Assembly: GCA_033296885.1 (NCBI GenBank)
Contig: MU863912.1
Location: 1-64,000 of the forward strand
Length of the DNA: 64,000 nucleotides
Source of the DNA: Triangularia verruculosa
Taxonomy: Eukaryota > Ascomycota > Sordariomycetes > Sordariales > Podosporaceae
Direction of reading: 5' to 3'
The position numbers and the translations under genes were made by a program. Of the stretch, positions 34,129-46,578 are shown piece by piece. The notes under the pieces were generated by a model, which saw only the letters and a program-made list of their open reading frames with translations, was not told the DNA's origin and ran no database searches. Within the stretch, counting starts at the first letter, position 1. Each line of letters opens with the position of its first letter.

Positions 34129-36268
34129 TTTGTGCAATTGGTGAAGCGCCTAGCTTCAGCTGTGGGAGGAGTTATTGGCCGTCGCGAGTCAAGACGCGGT
34201 CAAGTCGAGGGCAGCTAATCGGAATGGGGTTTTTGTGTGTCGTTCAGCAATATACGGGCATCGCGGTGTGGTGATATACGACAATATTCAGTCGCGGCCA
34301 GTTGAGGAAGCCTTGAATCGTGGGCGCAAAAGTCGCGTTTTGGTGATGGTGTCAATGAGGGGAACGGGGAAGTCGCAAATCAATAAAATGCCAGACGCTG
34401 TTGATTGGCCAAAACATGGCGCGTTTGTTTACTTTCAAAAGTGGCTCGTGTTGCAGCCGTTTTTCAACGCCAAGCCTCACAGCGCCACATACCTGTTTCT
34501 GCCAGCCACAGAATGCGCCACCGGGCCAATTCGAGGTTTTCACTCCAAGGGTTAGGGTTTCCATCTTCACTCCTGATTTCCTTCTGGAATGTGTGCCAAG
34601 CTGTTCTTCCCGGCATGTTCCATGATGGCAACATCCGATGCATCCAAAGCCAAGAACCGGCCTCTTGGCTTCCTTCTGGTTTCAACATCATGCCTTCTTT
34701 CTGAAACCTTCCCCTTTGAGCCTCATGGCTGTCGTCCCAACTGCCGCTCTGGCTGATGACTCACACATATCTGGACATGGCAAGACAAAATGTGGACTCC
34801 CGAGATGATCACCCGAAAGATCTAGACCTCTGGCCTCTGGCCTCCAAGAGATCCAAGAGATTCCATATTATACGAATGGCCACTGTCAAGCTGTGACTAA
34901 AAGTGTTCTCTCGCGGGCTCGGTAATGGCCACCAACAAAGGCCGCGTCCGTCAGCTGCCGGTGGACTCGGAAAAGCGATGGGATCCCGGATATCCTTCAC
35001 CGATCTCGCAAATGGCCGGCTATCTCATTTTTCAGCTGCCTGATCTGGACATGGAGCCATCTTAGATACCGAGAATGCGAACCCCCGTCCAGCTTTTGCC
35101 GCCTCACCAGCTAGGTATCTTACTCGGCGTCTCTCAACGCAGTCGAGCCAACCTTTTCGGGGTTTTATACACTGCTACACCCTGATGCAAGGGCACGCGT
35201 TGGCATCGGGCATCAGGAGAGAGAAAAAAAAGATAAGCTTTGCCGCGGACAACGGCGTCCAGCGGCGAGACGGTGCCCTTCTTGCCTTGACAAGTCCCCA
35301 CAATTTCGTCACCCACACCGGCCAAAAAGTACCGGCGCTACTGGCACTTCGCTCCCTCCTGGTTCCTGGCTCCTGGCCGTTCGAGATGAACCGTTTTGTT
35401 CTATGGCGTTCCCCAGTGATTCGATGATTTGGCTATCGGTTCAGACGTTGGAATGTCCGCTTTCGCTCCCCCGCAATCCACAGCATTCTCGAGCCGACCC
35501 ATCAATACAAGTGTAGGGCAAAAGAAAGAAAGCACTGCCGGATGCTTCTCATCTTCTAGAACAAGCCGGAGAGATGCTTCATGCGGGGAGGGTGGATCGG
35601 CCGGCCATGAACTCCGTCTGCGGTATGCAGGAGCAAGGGCAGCCCAAGTCTGCAGAGGGGTCCTGGACTTGACAGCACCACCAAAACCTCGAGACCCTGC
35701 GGCATTGTGTTGGGAGGTGGAATCTGGGGAGAGCTATTTCCAAGCATGTGGATGAACCGCTGCTCATCTGATACTGGCTTTCCACTCGTCCAGCAAGAGT
35801 CCGTCGGGGTCACCATCGGGGTATCCTCTCGGTGGCGATGGGACGTCCCTGCCGGCGATTCCGCCCCCGATCCGCTCACCGAGATCGGCCAGGGCATACC
35901 GGCACGGTAGGGATGTGCTTGCCATCCCCCTGACTCGAGCATTGGAGACTGAGGTTTGGCGCTTTCTTTTAAAGTTTCTGTCTTTTCCCTGCTTCCCCAG
36001 GAACTCGGCATATTCAGACTTTTGGGAATTGGCTTTGTGTCAACGGGTCTTGTCCTGGTCATACTTTTATTTTCAACAATTTTGACCTGCAAGAATCGTT
36101 CATAAAGTCCATCACCCCACAGACTTTAGTTCCTCTCTTCTCATTCCCCACCCATCCCGCCTCTTCGCCATCCCCAAGTCGCTACCTGGCTCTACCCCCG
36201 GCCAATCACGCCACGCGTCCCCCGACCTTTCAACAGCTTCAACAGGTCGGCCGTTTAGTCTCGTGACG
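34129..36268. promoter_or_regulatory. 2.1-kb divergent intergenic region (bir1 / permease)
   Basis: Between two divergently transcribed genes. Open frames at 35,429-36,092 use non-ATG starts or lack domains. The 150 bp upstream of the permease ATG at 36269 are pyrimidine-rich (cctctcttctcattccccac), typical of a fungal leader. Confidence 0.5.
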
Positions 36269-37705
36269 ATGGGCTCTACCATGATGGCGGAAATTACACC
36301 AAGCCCGGGTGGGAGCTTCCCCGAGAAGGAGAAGAATGGACTTGAACGGCCTGGTTCAGGCCATTCCAGTGTGGAGGGTGACGTTCGTGCCAGCCGGTGC
36401 CCCGAGTACGACTTCGAAAGACAGAAGCTTGCCGAGGGTGAGGCTGCCTTCCACCAGCTTGGATGGAAGCGCCTGACGGTTGTGCTTATCGTCACTGCCG
36501 TCGCCCTGGGCAGTCTCAGTCTTCCCGCCGCCTTCTCGGCCCTGGGCATGGTCCTCGGCGTCATTGTCTCTGTCTCCATGGGTCTGTTGGCTATGTACTG
36601 CAGCTATGTCGTCGGTCAGGTCAAGGTCAAGTACCCCCATATTGCCCACTACACCGACGCCGGTAGGATGATGTTTGGCAAGTGGGGATACATCATCATG
36701 ACCATCATGTTCGTCCTTCAGCTTACCTTCACCACGGCCTCCCACGTCCTGACGGGAGCAATCATGTTTGGCAACTTGACCGACAACGGCGCCTGCACCG
36801 TTGTGTTCGCGGTTGTCTCCGGCATCCTTCTGTTCCTCCTGGCCATCCCGCCAACCTTCTCCGAAATGGCCATTCTCGGATACATCGATTTTGTCTCCAT
36901 CATTGGCGCCATCGGCATCACCATCATTGCCACCGGTGTTCAGGCTCACAGCGCCGAGGGTGGTCTGGCTGCTGTCACGTGGTCCGCCTACCCCAGAGAG
37001 GGACTGACCCTCCACGAGGGCTTCATCGCCGTCACCAACATCGTATTTGCCTACAGCTACGCCCTCTGCCAGTTCAGTTTCATGGACGAGATGCACACTC
37101 CCACCGACTATCCCAAGGCCATCTTCACTCTTGGCATCTTTGAGATCTTCCTCTACACCCTCACCGGCGCCCTCGTCTACGCCTTTGTTGGCCACGATGT
37201 TCAGGCTCCCGCCCTTCTCTCCGCCGGTCCCATGATGTCCAAGGTCGCCTTTGGTGTCGCTCTTCCCGTTATTTACATCTCTGGAAGCATCAACACGGTT
37301 GTTTGCGCCCGCTACATTCATGGCGAGTGGTTCAAGGACTCGGTCATCCGCTACGTCAACACTCCCATGGGCTGGATCACGTGGATCGGTGTCGACGCCG
37401 CCATCACGCTCCTCGCCTTCATCATTGCCGAGGCCATCCCCTTCTTCTCGCCCCTGCTCGCTATCTGTGCCGCCATCTTCTTGTCCGGCTTCACCTTTTA
37501 CTTCCCCGCCATCATGTGGTTCATGTTCATCAAGGAGGGCAAGTGGACGGGTTGGAACCTTGTCTTGGGCGCGCTCAACGTGGTTGCCTTTATTGTCGGT
37601 ATGACCATCCTCGGACTCGGCACTTACTCGGCCGTGGAGGACATCAAGATCCGTTACGACACGGGCGCTGTTGGCAAGTCCTTTGGCTGTGCTCCTCTTG
37701 CCTGA
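36269..37705 (+). CDS. mtr: neutral amino-acid permease, Mtr-like (AAAP family)
   Basis: Intronless, 478 aa from the ATG at 36269. Eleven or so hydrophobic segments alternate with short loops. Family hallmarks include GWKRLTVVLIVTAVALGSLS, the LPAAFSALGMVLGVI stretch of the first helix pair, YTDAGRMMFGKWGY and YPREGLTLHEGFIAVTNIVFAYS, and a C-terminus with VEDIKIRYDTGAVGKSF. This matches the Neurospora MTR family, which imports neutral aliphatic and aromatic amino acids by proton symport at the plasma membrane. Neurospora MTR is about 470 aa. Codon choice is strongly C-ending, suggesting good expression. It stands alone, divergent from bir1. Confidence 0.93.
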   Translation: MGSTMMAEITPSPGGSFPEKEKNGLERPGSGHSSVEGDVRASRCPEYDFERQKLAEGEAAFHQLGWKRLTVVLIVTAVALGSLSLPAAFSALGMVLGVIVSVSMGLLAMYCSYVVGQVKVKYPHIAHYTDAGRMMFGKWGYIIMTIMFVLQLTFTTASHVLTGAIMFGNLTDNGACTVVFAVVSGILLFLLAIPPTFSEMAILGYIDFVSIIGAIGITIIATGVQAHSAEGGLAAVTWSAYPREGLTLHEGFIAVTNIVFAYSYALCQFSFMDEMHTPTDYPKAIFTLGIFEIFLYTLTGALVYAFVGHDVQAPALLSAGPMMSKVAFGVALPVIYISGSINTVVCARYIHGEWFKDSVIRYVNTPMGWITWIGVDAAITLLAFIIAEAIPFFSPLLAICAAIFLSGFTFYFPAIMWFMFIKEGKWTGWNLVLGALNVVAFIVGMTILGLGTYSAVEDIKIRYDTGAVGKSFGCAPLA

Positions 37706-38467
37706 GAAGGTTCGAGGTGCAACATTCAATGGGTTTTGGTGCAGTTTTGGCATTTTCCTTTTTTACATGAACTTTTTCCTTAACTAGTAACTGGTAATGT
37801 TTTCATGGCATTGATTGTATGGATAAAAGGAACTGGGCGCCCGTTTCAGGAGGGAGGGATAGTGTTTTTTCTTTTCTTGTTGGGTCATCTTGGGGTTCAT
37901 GGTTGGATTTTTCTGGGACGGTTTTGGGTTTGAGGAGGCGTTCTTTTTTCATGGGAAGGGTGTTTCTTTTTGCTTTGTCAAGCGTGGCTTCTTTTGCGCG
38001 CAACTGGATACCAAAGAGTTTTTAGGGCTAGATGTAGGGCAGTAATGCTTATTCGATATACATCGATCTTGTTCAGTCTATATTTGCTGATCTTTTGCCA
38101 TTGACAGAAACACTCTTTCAAGAATACCGTTCCGAGGAAGAGTGGAATCAGTGATGGGCACAACCAATTGCTATCCTGTCACACAAAAGCATCACCTCGT
38201 CCTCTTATCTTTCTTTCTCGGTTAAGAATACATGGCAGACTGAAGAGTTACTGAACAAAAAGAATTACACCTCGAAACATTTTGCGTGGGTACAATTTAC
38301 TTTCCCGTATTCTTTACCCTAACTCGCTCTTCTTGTCTCCCATATAGCAGCAACTGAGAAAAGGCAACCGGACAGGGCACACAAGCCACCATCACAGAAA
38401 CTTGGAAACACCCACTTGATGATGAAAAGAAAAATCAATGGAATGGATAGAAAAAGAAAAGATAGAT
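37706..38467. other. intergenic region
   Basis: 762 bp; T-rich 3' region of the permease and then nothing recognisable up to the tRNA. Confidence 0.5.
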
Positions 38468-38562
38468 GCCCAATAACAGGATTGAACTGTTGACCTTCGC
38501 ATGGACTATTTACTGATTTCTCAGTATTAGTACGACGCTCTAACCAGCTGAGCTAATCGGGC
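38468..38562 (-). tRNA. tRNA-Ile (anticodon AAU) with intron
   Basis: On the minus strand the acceptor stem GCCCGAT pairs with ATTGGGC (one G-T wobble). The D arm GCTCAGCTGGTTAGAGC is the A box. The anticodon stem TCGTA pairs with TGCGA. The anticodon AAT sits in a 7-nt loop CTAATAA. An intron of 22 nt lies immediately after position 37, between ...AATA and ATGCGA. The T arm contains AGTTCAATC (B box). Total length 95 nt with the intron, no CCA encoded. T-runs (ctttttcttttcat-type) follow downstream for Pol III termination. Confidence 0.93.
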
Positions 38563-39811
38563 TTTTCTTTCTTGATGTTTTCAGGGTTCACAGATGGTCG
38601 TTATATCGAGAGATTTCACGCAATCTGCCTGTTTCCTCATTCACTCCTTTCATCCTCCTCCTCCTTGCCTTGGGCAGTGATCAGTTGATTGAAAAAAAAG
38701 AAAAACAGTTTTCCACACCACTGCAAATTTTATTCACCCCTGAAACTTTCAACTCCCCCGTTTTCTTTCTTGTCACGGCACAAAGCATGTTACAGAGATC
38801 GAGGGGCAGATTGGCCGGACCCTCTATGTAATTAATGACTTTGAGAGTTGAAGACTGGGGAGGAAGCACCCATGAGCTCATGAGATGTATACTTTCAGGT
38901 GCAAAAAGGGGGGCCGACGTTACCTACTACCGAAACAGCAAACAAGTTTTTTTGAACTATGGTCATCAAATGGTGCTGTTTGTCCTCACAGACATCCATT
39001 CCCCCTTTCTCTTTCCATGTTACTTCACCTCCATCACTCTCCTACATAGGTACGTACAACAACAACAACAAACAACTGCCGACAACGGCTGAAAGGAACC
39101 TGCCCCCCCTTTTACCCCTCCGCTAATCCTCCCCTCACAAAGCTCCAGCCGATACTTGTCAGGACAGCAAACGTCTTCGGTCAGCCCGTATGGTAAATTC
39201 TTAGCTGATCTTCTATACCTGACCTTCCTAATCCGTCCAAGCTCACACCAAAGTCAGCCCAGCCCAATCCACACTCTTTCCCGCCGTCGCCGCTGTCGGT
39301 GAGCACCGAACTACCTAATCCCCCTATTACCAATCCCCCCTATTACCCACCTTTCATCGATATCCTCACCTCGGTACGTATTGCTCATCACCAGACGGAC
39401 TTCGGACATGAAAAAGTACATGATAAATAATTCTGTACGTAATGACTCGTAATAGTCAAAAGCTGAACTTCCCTCGCTAGAACCCCGGCATCTCGGTAGT
39501 TATTGGAGGCTTCGATCCGTTGAATTAAACTCGAGGAAGCTAGCTGGCTCGGCCCGAGGCGATGGGACGTGACCCAAGTTCAGACGGAGATGTGGCAAAG
39601 TCCGAATAAGCCTTTTCAGCCTTCTCACCCGTCGCAGCACCAACTACTCACACACCTGTCCAGTGCTAATACTTTTTTATTCTGTATAATTTGACGTCTG
39701 GAACACTGTTCGTTCCCTCCCATGACTAGCTAATGCATTTCAGCAAAAAGAAAAGAAACGATGATGGCAAACCTTCCCAACCTAACGGCCACGGAGAAGC
39801 ATGGGCACATC
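38563..39811. other. intergenic region
   Basis: 1.25 kb; holds an (AAC)n run near 39,055-39,075, otherwise nothing recognisable. It contains the 3' end of the oligopeptidase and the tRNA upstream region. Confidence 0.5.
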
Positions 39812-42046
39812 TCAGTTCTCTAGACCCAGCTCCCTGTAAAACGCCTCCGAACTCGGCTTCCGGCCAAGGAACTCCTCCAAAGAAACCATCTCATCCCGGG
39901 AACCACCCTTGGCCAGGACAGTATGCCTGTACCGGCGACCCTCCTTGCCGTTCATGGGATCAGACTTGAACTTGGTGTAGAACATGTCGGTGGAGTAGAC
40001 CTGGGAGCTAAGATAACCATAGTAACCGGCATCGTAGCCGCCGATGAGATGGCCAAAGGTGGCCTGGCCGTTACCCCAGTCGCTAGAACATCCATCCGTT
40101 AGCTTGGAATGACTCGGATTCTCGAACAGGGTCTTGGCAGAAACTCACCTGGACTCCCCTTGCGCCTCAGGGCCCTTGATCTTCGAAATGTCAGCGCGGA
40201 GGTCGTTGTAGAGCTTGCTGACGTCCATCTTCTTCAGTTCCTCATGCGACTTGGGTGTGTGGACCGTCATGTCGAAAAGGCCAAAGTGCAGTTGCCTGAG
40301 GTTGAAGAGAGCATCGTTGACATGCTTGGTGGAAATAAGCTTCTCAATAAGGTCGTCAGGAATTGACTCCCCGGTCTTGTAGTGTTTGCTGAGGCTCTTG
40401 AGCTGACTGGGCGTCCAGCACCAGTTCTCAAGCATCTGACTTGGGGCCTCTACGAAGTCCCTCACCGTGGAAGTACCATGGTAGCGAGCATAAAGCGTGC
40501 GGCCGACAAGATCGTGGATGCCGTGACCCAACTCGTGGAAGAGGGTGACGACCTCGTCATGCTTGAGAAGGGAAGGCTTCTCCTTGGTGGGCTTGGAGAA
40601 GTTGCACACCAACGCAGTGGCAGGGTAGCGTCTGGAACCATTGGCCTGGATGAAGCCAGGCTGCAGGTTGAAATTGGCAGCGTGGCCATACTTACCTTGA
40701 CGGGGATGAAGGTCCAAGTACAGGTACCCAACGAACCCTTCACCTTCAGACGCGTCATCCCAGACGCTGAAGATGATGACATCTTCATGCCAAGCAATGT
40801 CCTCGGCCTTGCCGGTGGGCGAGATGCGCCTGCGGTCCTCGGAATTCAACTCGACGAAAACCATACCGAAGAGAGTCTCGAAGATCTTCAGCATACCGCC
40901 GATGGTGGAGGTGATGGGGAAATACTCGGCAATGGCGTTCTCATCGATGCTGTACTCCTTCTCAATCATGAGGCGGTCATAGTAGCGGTGGTCCCAGAGA
41001 TAGTAGTTGCCATCATATGGGAGGCCGCGCTCCTCATGGTCCTTCTTCTTCAACTCCTTGAGATGCTCAATTTCCTTGAGACCTCCGGGACCGAGACGGG
41101 CCTTGAGGTCGTTCAGGAAGTCCAGGACTGTCTTGGTCGTTTTGGCCATCTTATCTTCAATACGGAAGGTTGCGTGGTCCGGGTATCCGAGCAGACGGGC
41201 CGCCTCATCACGGAGTTCGACAGCCTCACGGAACAGTTCAACATTGTTATTACACTTGTTTTCGTTCGCAATGAAAAGCTTGCGGCGAGTGTGGGGGTTC
41301 TTGGCGAACTTGAGCGTGGGGAAGAGGTCGGGATACTTGAACGAAAGACGCAGCTTGCCCTCATTCTCGTCGGTGCCCTTCGTCAAACCATCCAGGACAT
41401 CCTGTGGCACACCATCGAGCTCCTCTGGAGTGAACCAGAGTCCGCCGTTCTCCTCGTTCAGGTTCTTCTGGAAGGCAATCGAGATTTGGCTGAGCTTCTT
41501 CTTGATCTCCTTGAAGCGGTCTCGCTGGGGGCCCTCGGGAAGGCCCAGACCGTTCTTGATATAGCCCTTGTGCTCCTTCTCCAAGAGCCTCGCACTTTCT
41601 ACGCTGTCCAGGCCAGTGCTCTTGGCCAACTCCTCGGTGATCAGGCGGTCGTGATCCTTCTCCTTGCTTGCAGCGAGTCCGCTGTTCTTGTACACGGTGT
41701 CGACAAGCTTGAAGACGTCCTCGCGCATGCTGATCTCGATGCCGAACTCATCCATGATCTTCTCGGCCTCAGTGCTGGCATCGCGAAGCTGGCCGTCTGC
41801 GCTGACATACTGGTAGAAGCCGAGGATGCGAGCCGAGAGCGAGCTCTGGTTCTCATCTTCTATCTGAGGGCGAAGGACAGTCTCGAAAGTGGCAGCAGCT
41901 GGGTTCTCAGACGGTTTGATCTCAGCAACGAGCTTGTCGAGCAGGGCGCGTGTGTTGTCGCACAGAGCCTGGGAGTCGACGACGATGTTCTCCTTGGTGC
42001 CGGTGAACAGCGGGGGAGCCTGGGGCGGGGTGTCGTATTTGGCCAT
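39812..42046 (-). CDS. M3 zinc metallopeptidase, saccharolysin/thimet oligopeptidase-like
   Basis: Two exons, 40149-42046 and 39812-40082, give 722 aa, the normal length of cytosolic fungal oligopeptidases. The start is at MAKYDTPPQAPPLF; the frame stays open upstream but without an ATG. The zinc site HELGHGIHD (HExxH) is at about residue 505, with the third ligand glutamate in EAPSQMLENW downstream. The N-terminal helical part and the WDHRYYDRLM and YLYLDLHPRQGKYGHAAN segments match yeast Prd1 (saccharolysin) and mammalian thimet oligopeptidase. It cleaves short peptides in the cytosol, and in relatives also in mitochondria. The 66-bp intron splits a Ser codon just before DWGNGQATFGH; without it the second exon, carrying the conserved C-terminal helix, would be missed. 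Confidence 0.94.
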
Positions 42047-43008
42047 GTTGACGGTAGGTGCGTGTGTGAAGAAGGTGCCTAGGGTTGAGTACGATAGTGT
42101 AGCTAGACCGGTCGAGGTGGTGACAGTTACCACATTCGGGCCGTGACCGAGGGGAGCTTGACCTGGGAAATGGTGGGGTCGGCTGTATCGTAGCTGCGTG
42201 AACAGCGCAGAAATGCGGGGGGCGAACCGTGGCGCAGCCAGGATGACGGTGACGGTGGAGAAGAGAATAAGGGAGAAGAGAAGCAGGAAGACGGCCTGCC
42301 GTGCTTGGGGGACGTTGGGCGCCAGGTTGACGGGCAGGCAAGTGGTACGGCCGGAAACGCAGGCAGACAGGGCGGGAAACAGATGTCAATAGGACCGAAT
42401 TGCGGGGTTCGTGCTCGTTGGATGTTGACAGAAGGAGGTCCGGGTGCTACTGGCGGAGGGAGCGGTCTGCTTAACAATTGAGCTGTGGACTGGGAGCTAC
42501 GTGGTCTGAGGGAGCTCGAGCGGCACTGGAATTTGTCGTCAAGCGTTGTAATGATCTAGAATCAACAGCTTCAAGTGCTGCAGTTCAACGACAGCCTTCG
42601 GTAATCGAGGTCCGGCATGCTGTCTGTGTTTGAGCTAGGACCATTCAGGTCGGGGAGGGTCCGTGCATTGGTGATCCACCACCTTGGACTCGAAAGTTGA
42701 TATCATAAACTAGACCCCAGGTTTCATGTCCTTTCGAGGACAGGCCGAGATCCAGACACCCTATGCCACGAGCCAGAATAGCACCACAGCAAACAAACAC
42801 GAGATAATGTTGCCAACAAGTCTCTATTGATGTCCCAAACCAGAAGGACACGACAGAGTCTCACCCAGCTGTCCAAAAACGATATACTATAGATCGTCAC
42901 ACAAGTACTCCAACGCCTGGCCCTCCTCTTAATCAATGCAAATGCCCCCAAATGAAAACATGTGTGTCATACTGCAGACCCCCATACGTCCGGTAGCTTC
43001 ACCTCCCT
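42047..43008. other. intergenic region
   Basis: 962 bp upstream of the oligopeptidase and downstream of the EF-hand gene. The oligopeptidase frame is open for a further 29 codons upstream of its ATG but begins at GTG. Nothing else supported. Confidence 0.5.
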
Positions 43009-43510
43009 CTAGTTGGCGAGAATGGTGCGGACGAGCTCCGTGTAGTTGACCTGCCCGTTGCTGGTGTCCACCGCCTTGAGCAGCTCGTCGACCTCCTCCT
43101 CGGTCATCTTCTCGCCCAGGTTTGTGAGGATGTACTTGAGCTGGCCGACGCCGATGAAGCCCGTCATGTCTTTGTCGAATACTTGGAAACCGCGGCAGTA
43201 CTCGTCAGGCTCGCCGGGGTCGCGGAAGCCGCCCGGTCGGTTAAGGATGCGCTGGAAGGTCTCGAAGTCAACTGTTGGGAGTGTGGTGTCAGTGATGGTC
43301 CCTTGATATAGGCAGATAGTGGCACTCACAGTCACCGCCAACATTCTTCTCGAGCTCCTGAATCTCGGCAAGGGTTGGGTTCTGGCCGCAGGCACGGAGG
43401 AGATCGCCCAAACTGTCGAGAGTGACACGGCCGTTGCCGCGCTTGTCGAACAGAGAGAAAGCCTCCTTGTAGTTGGTCGAAGCCTGCGAGTCAAAGTGAT
43501 TAGAAGCCAT
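43009..43510 (-). CDS. EF-hand protein, myosin essential light chain-like
   Basis: Two exons (43330-43510, 43009-43271) give 147 aa, the size of calmodulin-fold light chains. Four EF-hand segments are visible: FSLFDKRGNGRVTLDSLGDL, an ITFE-type second hand (FDFETFQRILNRP), GFQVFDKDMTGFIGVGQLKY, and a fourth (EVDELLKAVDTSNGQVNYTE). Several loops lack key acidic residues, so calcium binding is probably lost at most sites. That, and the spacing, match Mlc1/Cdc4, the light chain that binds IQ motifs of type II and type V myosins for cytokinesis and transport, better than calmodulin. The intron (58 bp) is in the second hand. Divergent from the CoA-binding gene. Confidence 0.9.
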
Positions 43511-44582
43511 GGTTTGCCGATGCGATGCGACGAGGAGGACGTCAAGTTCGAGGTCAAGAGATCAAAGTAATTGCGCGCAGTTGAAAGCAGTCGTCGTCAA
43601 CGACGTCCAACTTTAAAGTTGGCACCACTGCCAGGTACAAGGTAACCGCCGTACCGCCGTATCGCATCGGCGCGCTAACAATTTGGGGGTACTGTGGTGG
43701 CTGATTGGCTGTGCTGCTGCTTTGATCGCTCTCCTGACCGGTAACTGTGGCGAAAGAGACATGTGCAGGACGTAATGGCAAGACTCACCATTTCGATGTT
43801 TGTAGTGAAGATGCTGAATGCGCGCAGAAAGGCTGGACAGGAATTTGCAGGAATGCTGAAGACAGAACAGAACGAAGCTATTCGGAAGTTGATGTGCGGT
43901 CTGGGAAGTGGATTCAGAGACGGGGGGTCGCCAATTTCTATGGTCTTGGTTTGACCGCCAGCTGAATGGTCAGGCTGCGTTGTCCTTGGTCTGTGCCTTC
44001 AAGCGGGTGCTTGTTTGTTGTTTCACGGGGCAACGGCTCCCAGCAACAACCCACCACACGCCAAGGGAATGCCCCTCTATTGCTTATCGATAATAGAAAC
44101 ACTATACGGATCTAAGCTACTTCGTACTAACTACCTAAGGTGGTTGGATGAGACAGGTCAATTTATTCTCAAGATTCTGGTGATGATAGCGGTGCTGAGT
44201 AAAGGAAATTACTCGTGATGTGATCAAACAGCACGCTTCATGCGGACTTCCAATGTCAGGTTGGCGATTCTGAGTATTCCAAATCCCATCTCCCGGCTGC
44301 GACACTGTCCTTTGGATCCCTCCAAGTCGCAATCCAACAGCAAGCTGTCGCACAGCAGTCCCTTTGTCGTTGATACCAGCAGCGGGGCACATTTAGGTCA
44401 CATCCTGGACCGAGGCACGTCATCGCTCCAGCGGCATTAGCACCTCGGAGATATCGACCGCTAAGACAACCGCATCGCCCGTATCTCGTGGGTCCTTGGC
44501 GCTTCTGCCTCAAAGATTTGTCATTCTGCTCTTGTCAGACCTGAGACGCCCCTCAAGCCACCAATCAGTTATACCTATTTAG
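43511..44582. promoter_or_regulatory. divergent intergenic region
   Basis: 1.07 kb between the EF-hand gene and the CoA-binding gene. No other gene supported. Confidence 0.45.
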
Positions 44583-45320
44583 ATGCATCGTCTGCTTCGC
44601 TCACCTTTGTCCCCTCGAATCAACCTCGCATCTTATTCTCCTCCACGACCCGTAGACGTTGTTCGCGGCCATTCGGTCACTGAGCCTCTCCACCTCGCAC
44701 GAACTGTAACCACTTGCCATCGTGGTGCTCCACTCACAACGACATCAAGCCCCCGATACACTACATTCAGCCCCCAGCTTAGGATCGCCCCGTTTGCAAC
44801 CATGGCCGCCACCGACGTGACACTCAGGACCTTTTTCCAGTCGCCCAGATATGCCGTCGTGGGTGCTAGCGCTAACCAGGAGAAGTATGGGTTCAAGGGT
44901 AGCTATTATCAACCCCGTTACTGGCTTCGCATCAAGCAATGATTAACAGATGCCAAAGTCTTCAAATGGTACCTCAACCATAACCTCCCTGTGACCCCCA
45001 TCAACCCCTCCGGCAAACCTATCCCCGTTGACGGCGAGGACCACCCTGTCGTCGCCTCTCTCAAAGACGTCGAGAAGCCAGAAGAAACCTCGGTTTCTTT
45101 CATTACTCCTCCCGCCGTGACCCTCGCAAGTCTGAAAGAAGCGAAGGAACTCGGTTTCCCCAGTGTGTTCCTCCAGCCAGGCACTTTCAACGATGAAGTG
45201 CTGGCTTTTGCAAAGGAAAACTTCAGGGCCGTGCTTGCCGGCGATGGTGGCTGGGGAGGAGAGGGCTGGTGTGTGCTTGTCGACGGGGAAAGGGGGCTGA
45301 AGGCTGTCGGGAAACTGTGA
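44583..45320 (+). CDS. CoA-binding (Rossmann-fold) domain protein
   Basis: Two exons, 44583-44898 and 44950-45320, give 228 aa if the first ATG is used, or 155 aa from the ATG at 44802 (gcaaccATGgcc, a strong context). The domain begins at VTLRTFFQSPRYAVVGASAN, with a GAS nucleotide-binding loop, and continues with VFKWYLNHNLPVTPINPSG and SVSFITPPAVTLASLKEA, typical of the CoA_binding_2 family (YccU-like). The extra N-terminus from the first ATG is rich in Arg, Ser and Leu and almost free of acidic residues (MHRLLRSPLSPRINLASY), like a mitochondrial presequence. Two start sites could give mitochondrial and cytosolic forms. The intron donor is gtagct, slightly unusual. Ligand not shown. Confidence 0.88.
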
Positions 45321-46578
45321 AGGGAGAGGTGGGTGGAGTTTGGAATTTCGGAGTATGAGACATCAAACTCAAGATTGTCTTTGTGTTTTTCATGACTGGA
45401 TGATATTTTTCCAATGGAGATGGCGATTATCAAGGACAAAAGATCGTCCGATATCGGCACTCGAAACCGGCGTATACACCAAACAAGCCAGTGTCTAATC
45501 TGATGCTGCAACATGGGCACGCTTCAACGGGTGGTTCCGCCTCTGGTCAAATGACGGGACCCATGAACTCAAGCGTCCGATGTTGGGAAGCGTTTCTGTG
45601 CAGTGACGCGTTTCATTCTAACTCTGATCACTAGACATCAAGGTAGCTTTTTCCTCTTTCCTCACATGCCCAATACGCTCTGTAAAAAAGACTCATACCT
45701 ATGAGGCATCCATGTCGATGTTGGTGGAGTAGCTTATGCCGGTATCCAACCCAGGCCTTCATCAGGGTTGACTAGGCTATGCCAGTGTCAACGTCAGGTA
45801 CTTCAGTTGTTAGGGTTATCTAGAGCTTTTGATAGAGCGAAAGGCCCGACCCGAACCGCCCCGGACATTCTAGATGTAGGAGCTTTCTTCTGTTGGGGTG
45901 TTTTGACGTAGTAATTGTGCACTGAGTCGAGGCCTACCACTCGATCGCCATGGAGTCTGGAGGCAAGTGATCCACCCAAGGCCACCTACCTTACGTGAGA
46001 TGGTCTCAAATGTACGGACATGTGTTATGATTGAAGGTCATTGGAATCAGTCTGTAGCCTTGTATAGTTGGCTTATGTACATTTATCGTACTTGTGAGGA
46101 GTGTTGGTCCTTTCCCAATCAGGTTTCTCGTGGCCAACCAACAATCAATCACTCTCGAATTCAAATGAGCAACGGCGGAAGGCGCCATGTTGAGAGACTG
46201 GCCTAGGGCGTTCTTGAAAGTTAAGCACAAGGTTAAAATGCCGAACAGAACGTTCTGTCTCTCCCAAGGTTCCGGACCAGGCAGGGCCTGAGGGATCAGG
46301 TGTCCACGCCCCTTTCCACAAAGACGCCGAAATCTGCCACGATGGCTGAGTGCTGGGTGTGGGGAATCTCCTTATTAGCTTTGGCTTACCAGATTCGGGA
46401 AACCATATATTCCCCGTCTCCCACAATCTCTTGACTTTTTTCTTCTTCCTCTTTCATCTTTCTCAGCCAACGGTCAGCTCACACAAGATTATCACCAATC
46501 AGGTTGTCTTGTCTGAACCCGACCATCGACAGCGCTTGCAAACCCATCAACAGCGCTTGCAAACGATTGCTTCTCGAC
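45321..46578. other. intergenic region with short direct repeat near its right end
   Basis: 1.26 kb with no supported gene. At about 46,530-46,570 a ~21-bp sequence (acagcgcttgcaaac...) occurs twice in tandem just before the start at 46579. Confidence 0.5.

Noticed and set aside
35429..36092. 108- and 178-codon frames upstream of the Mtr-like permease
   Set aside because: The longer frame starts with TTG; neither has domains; both lie in an apparent promoter region.
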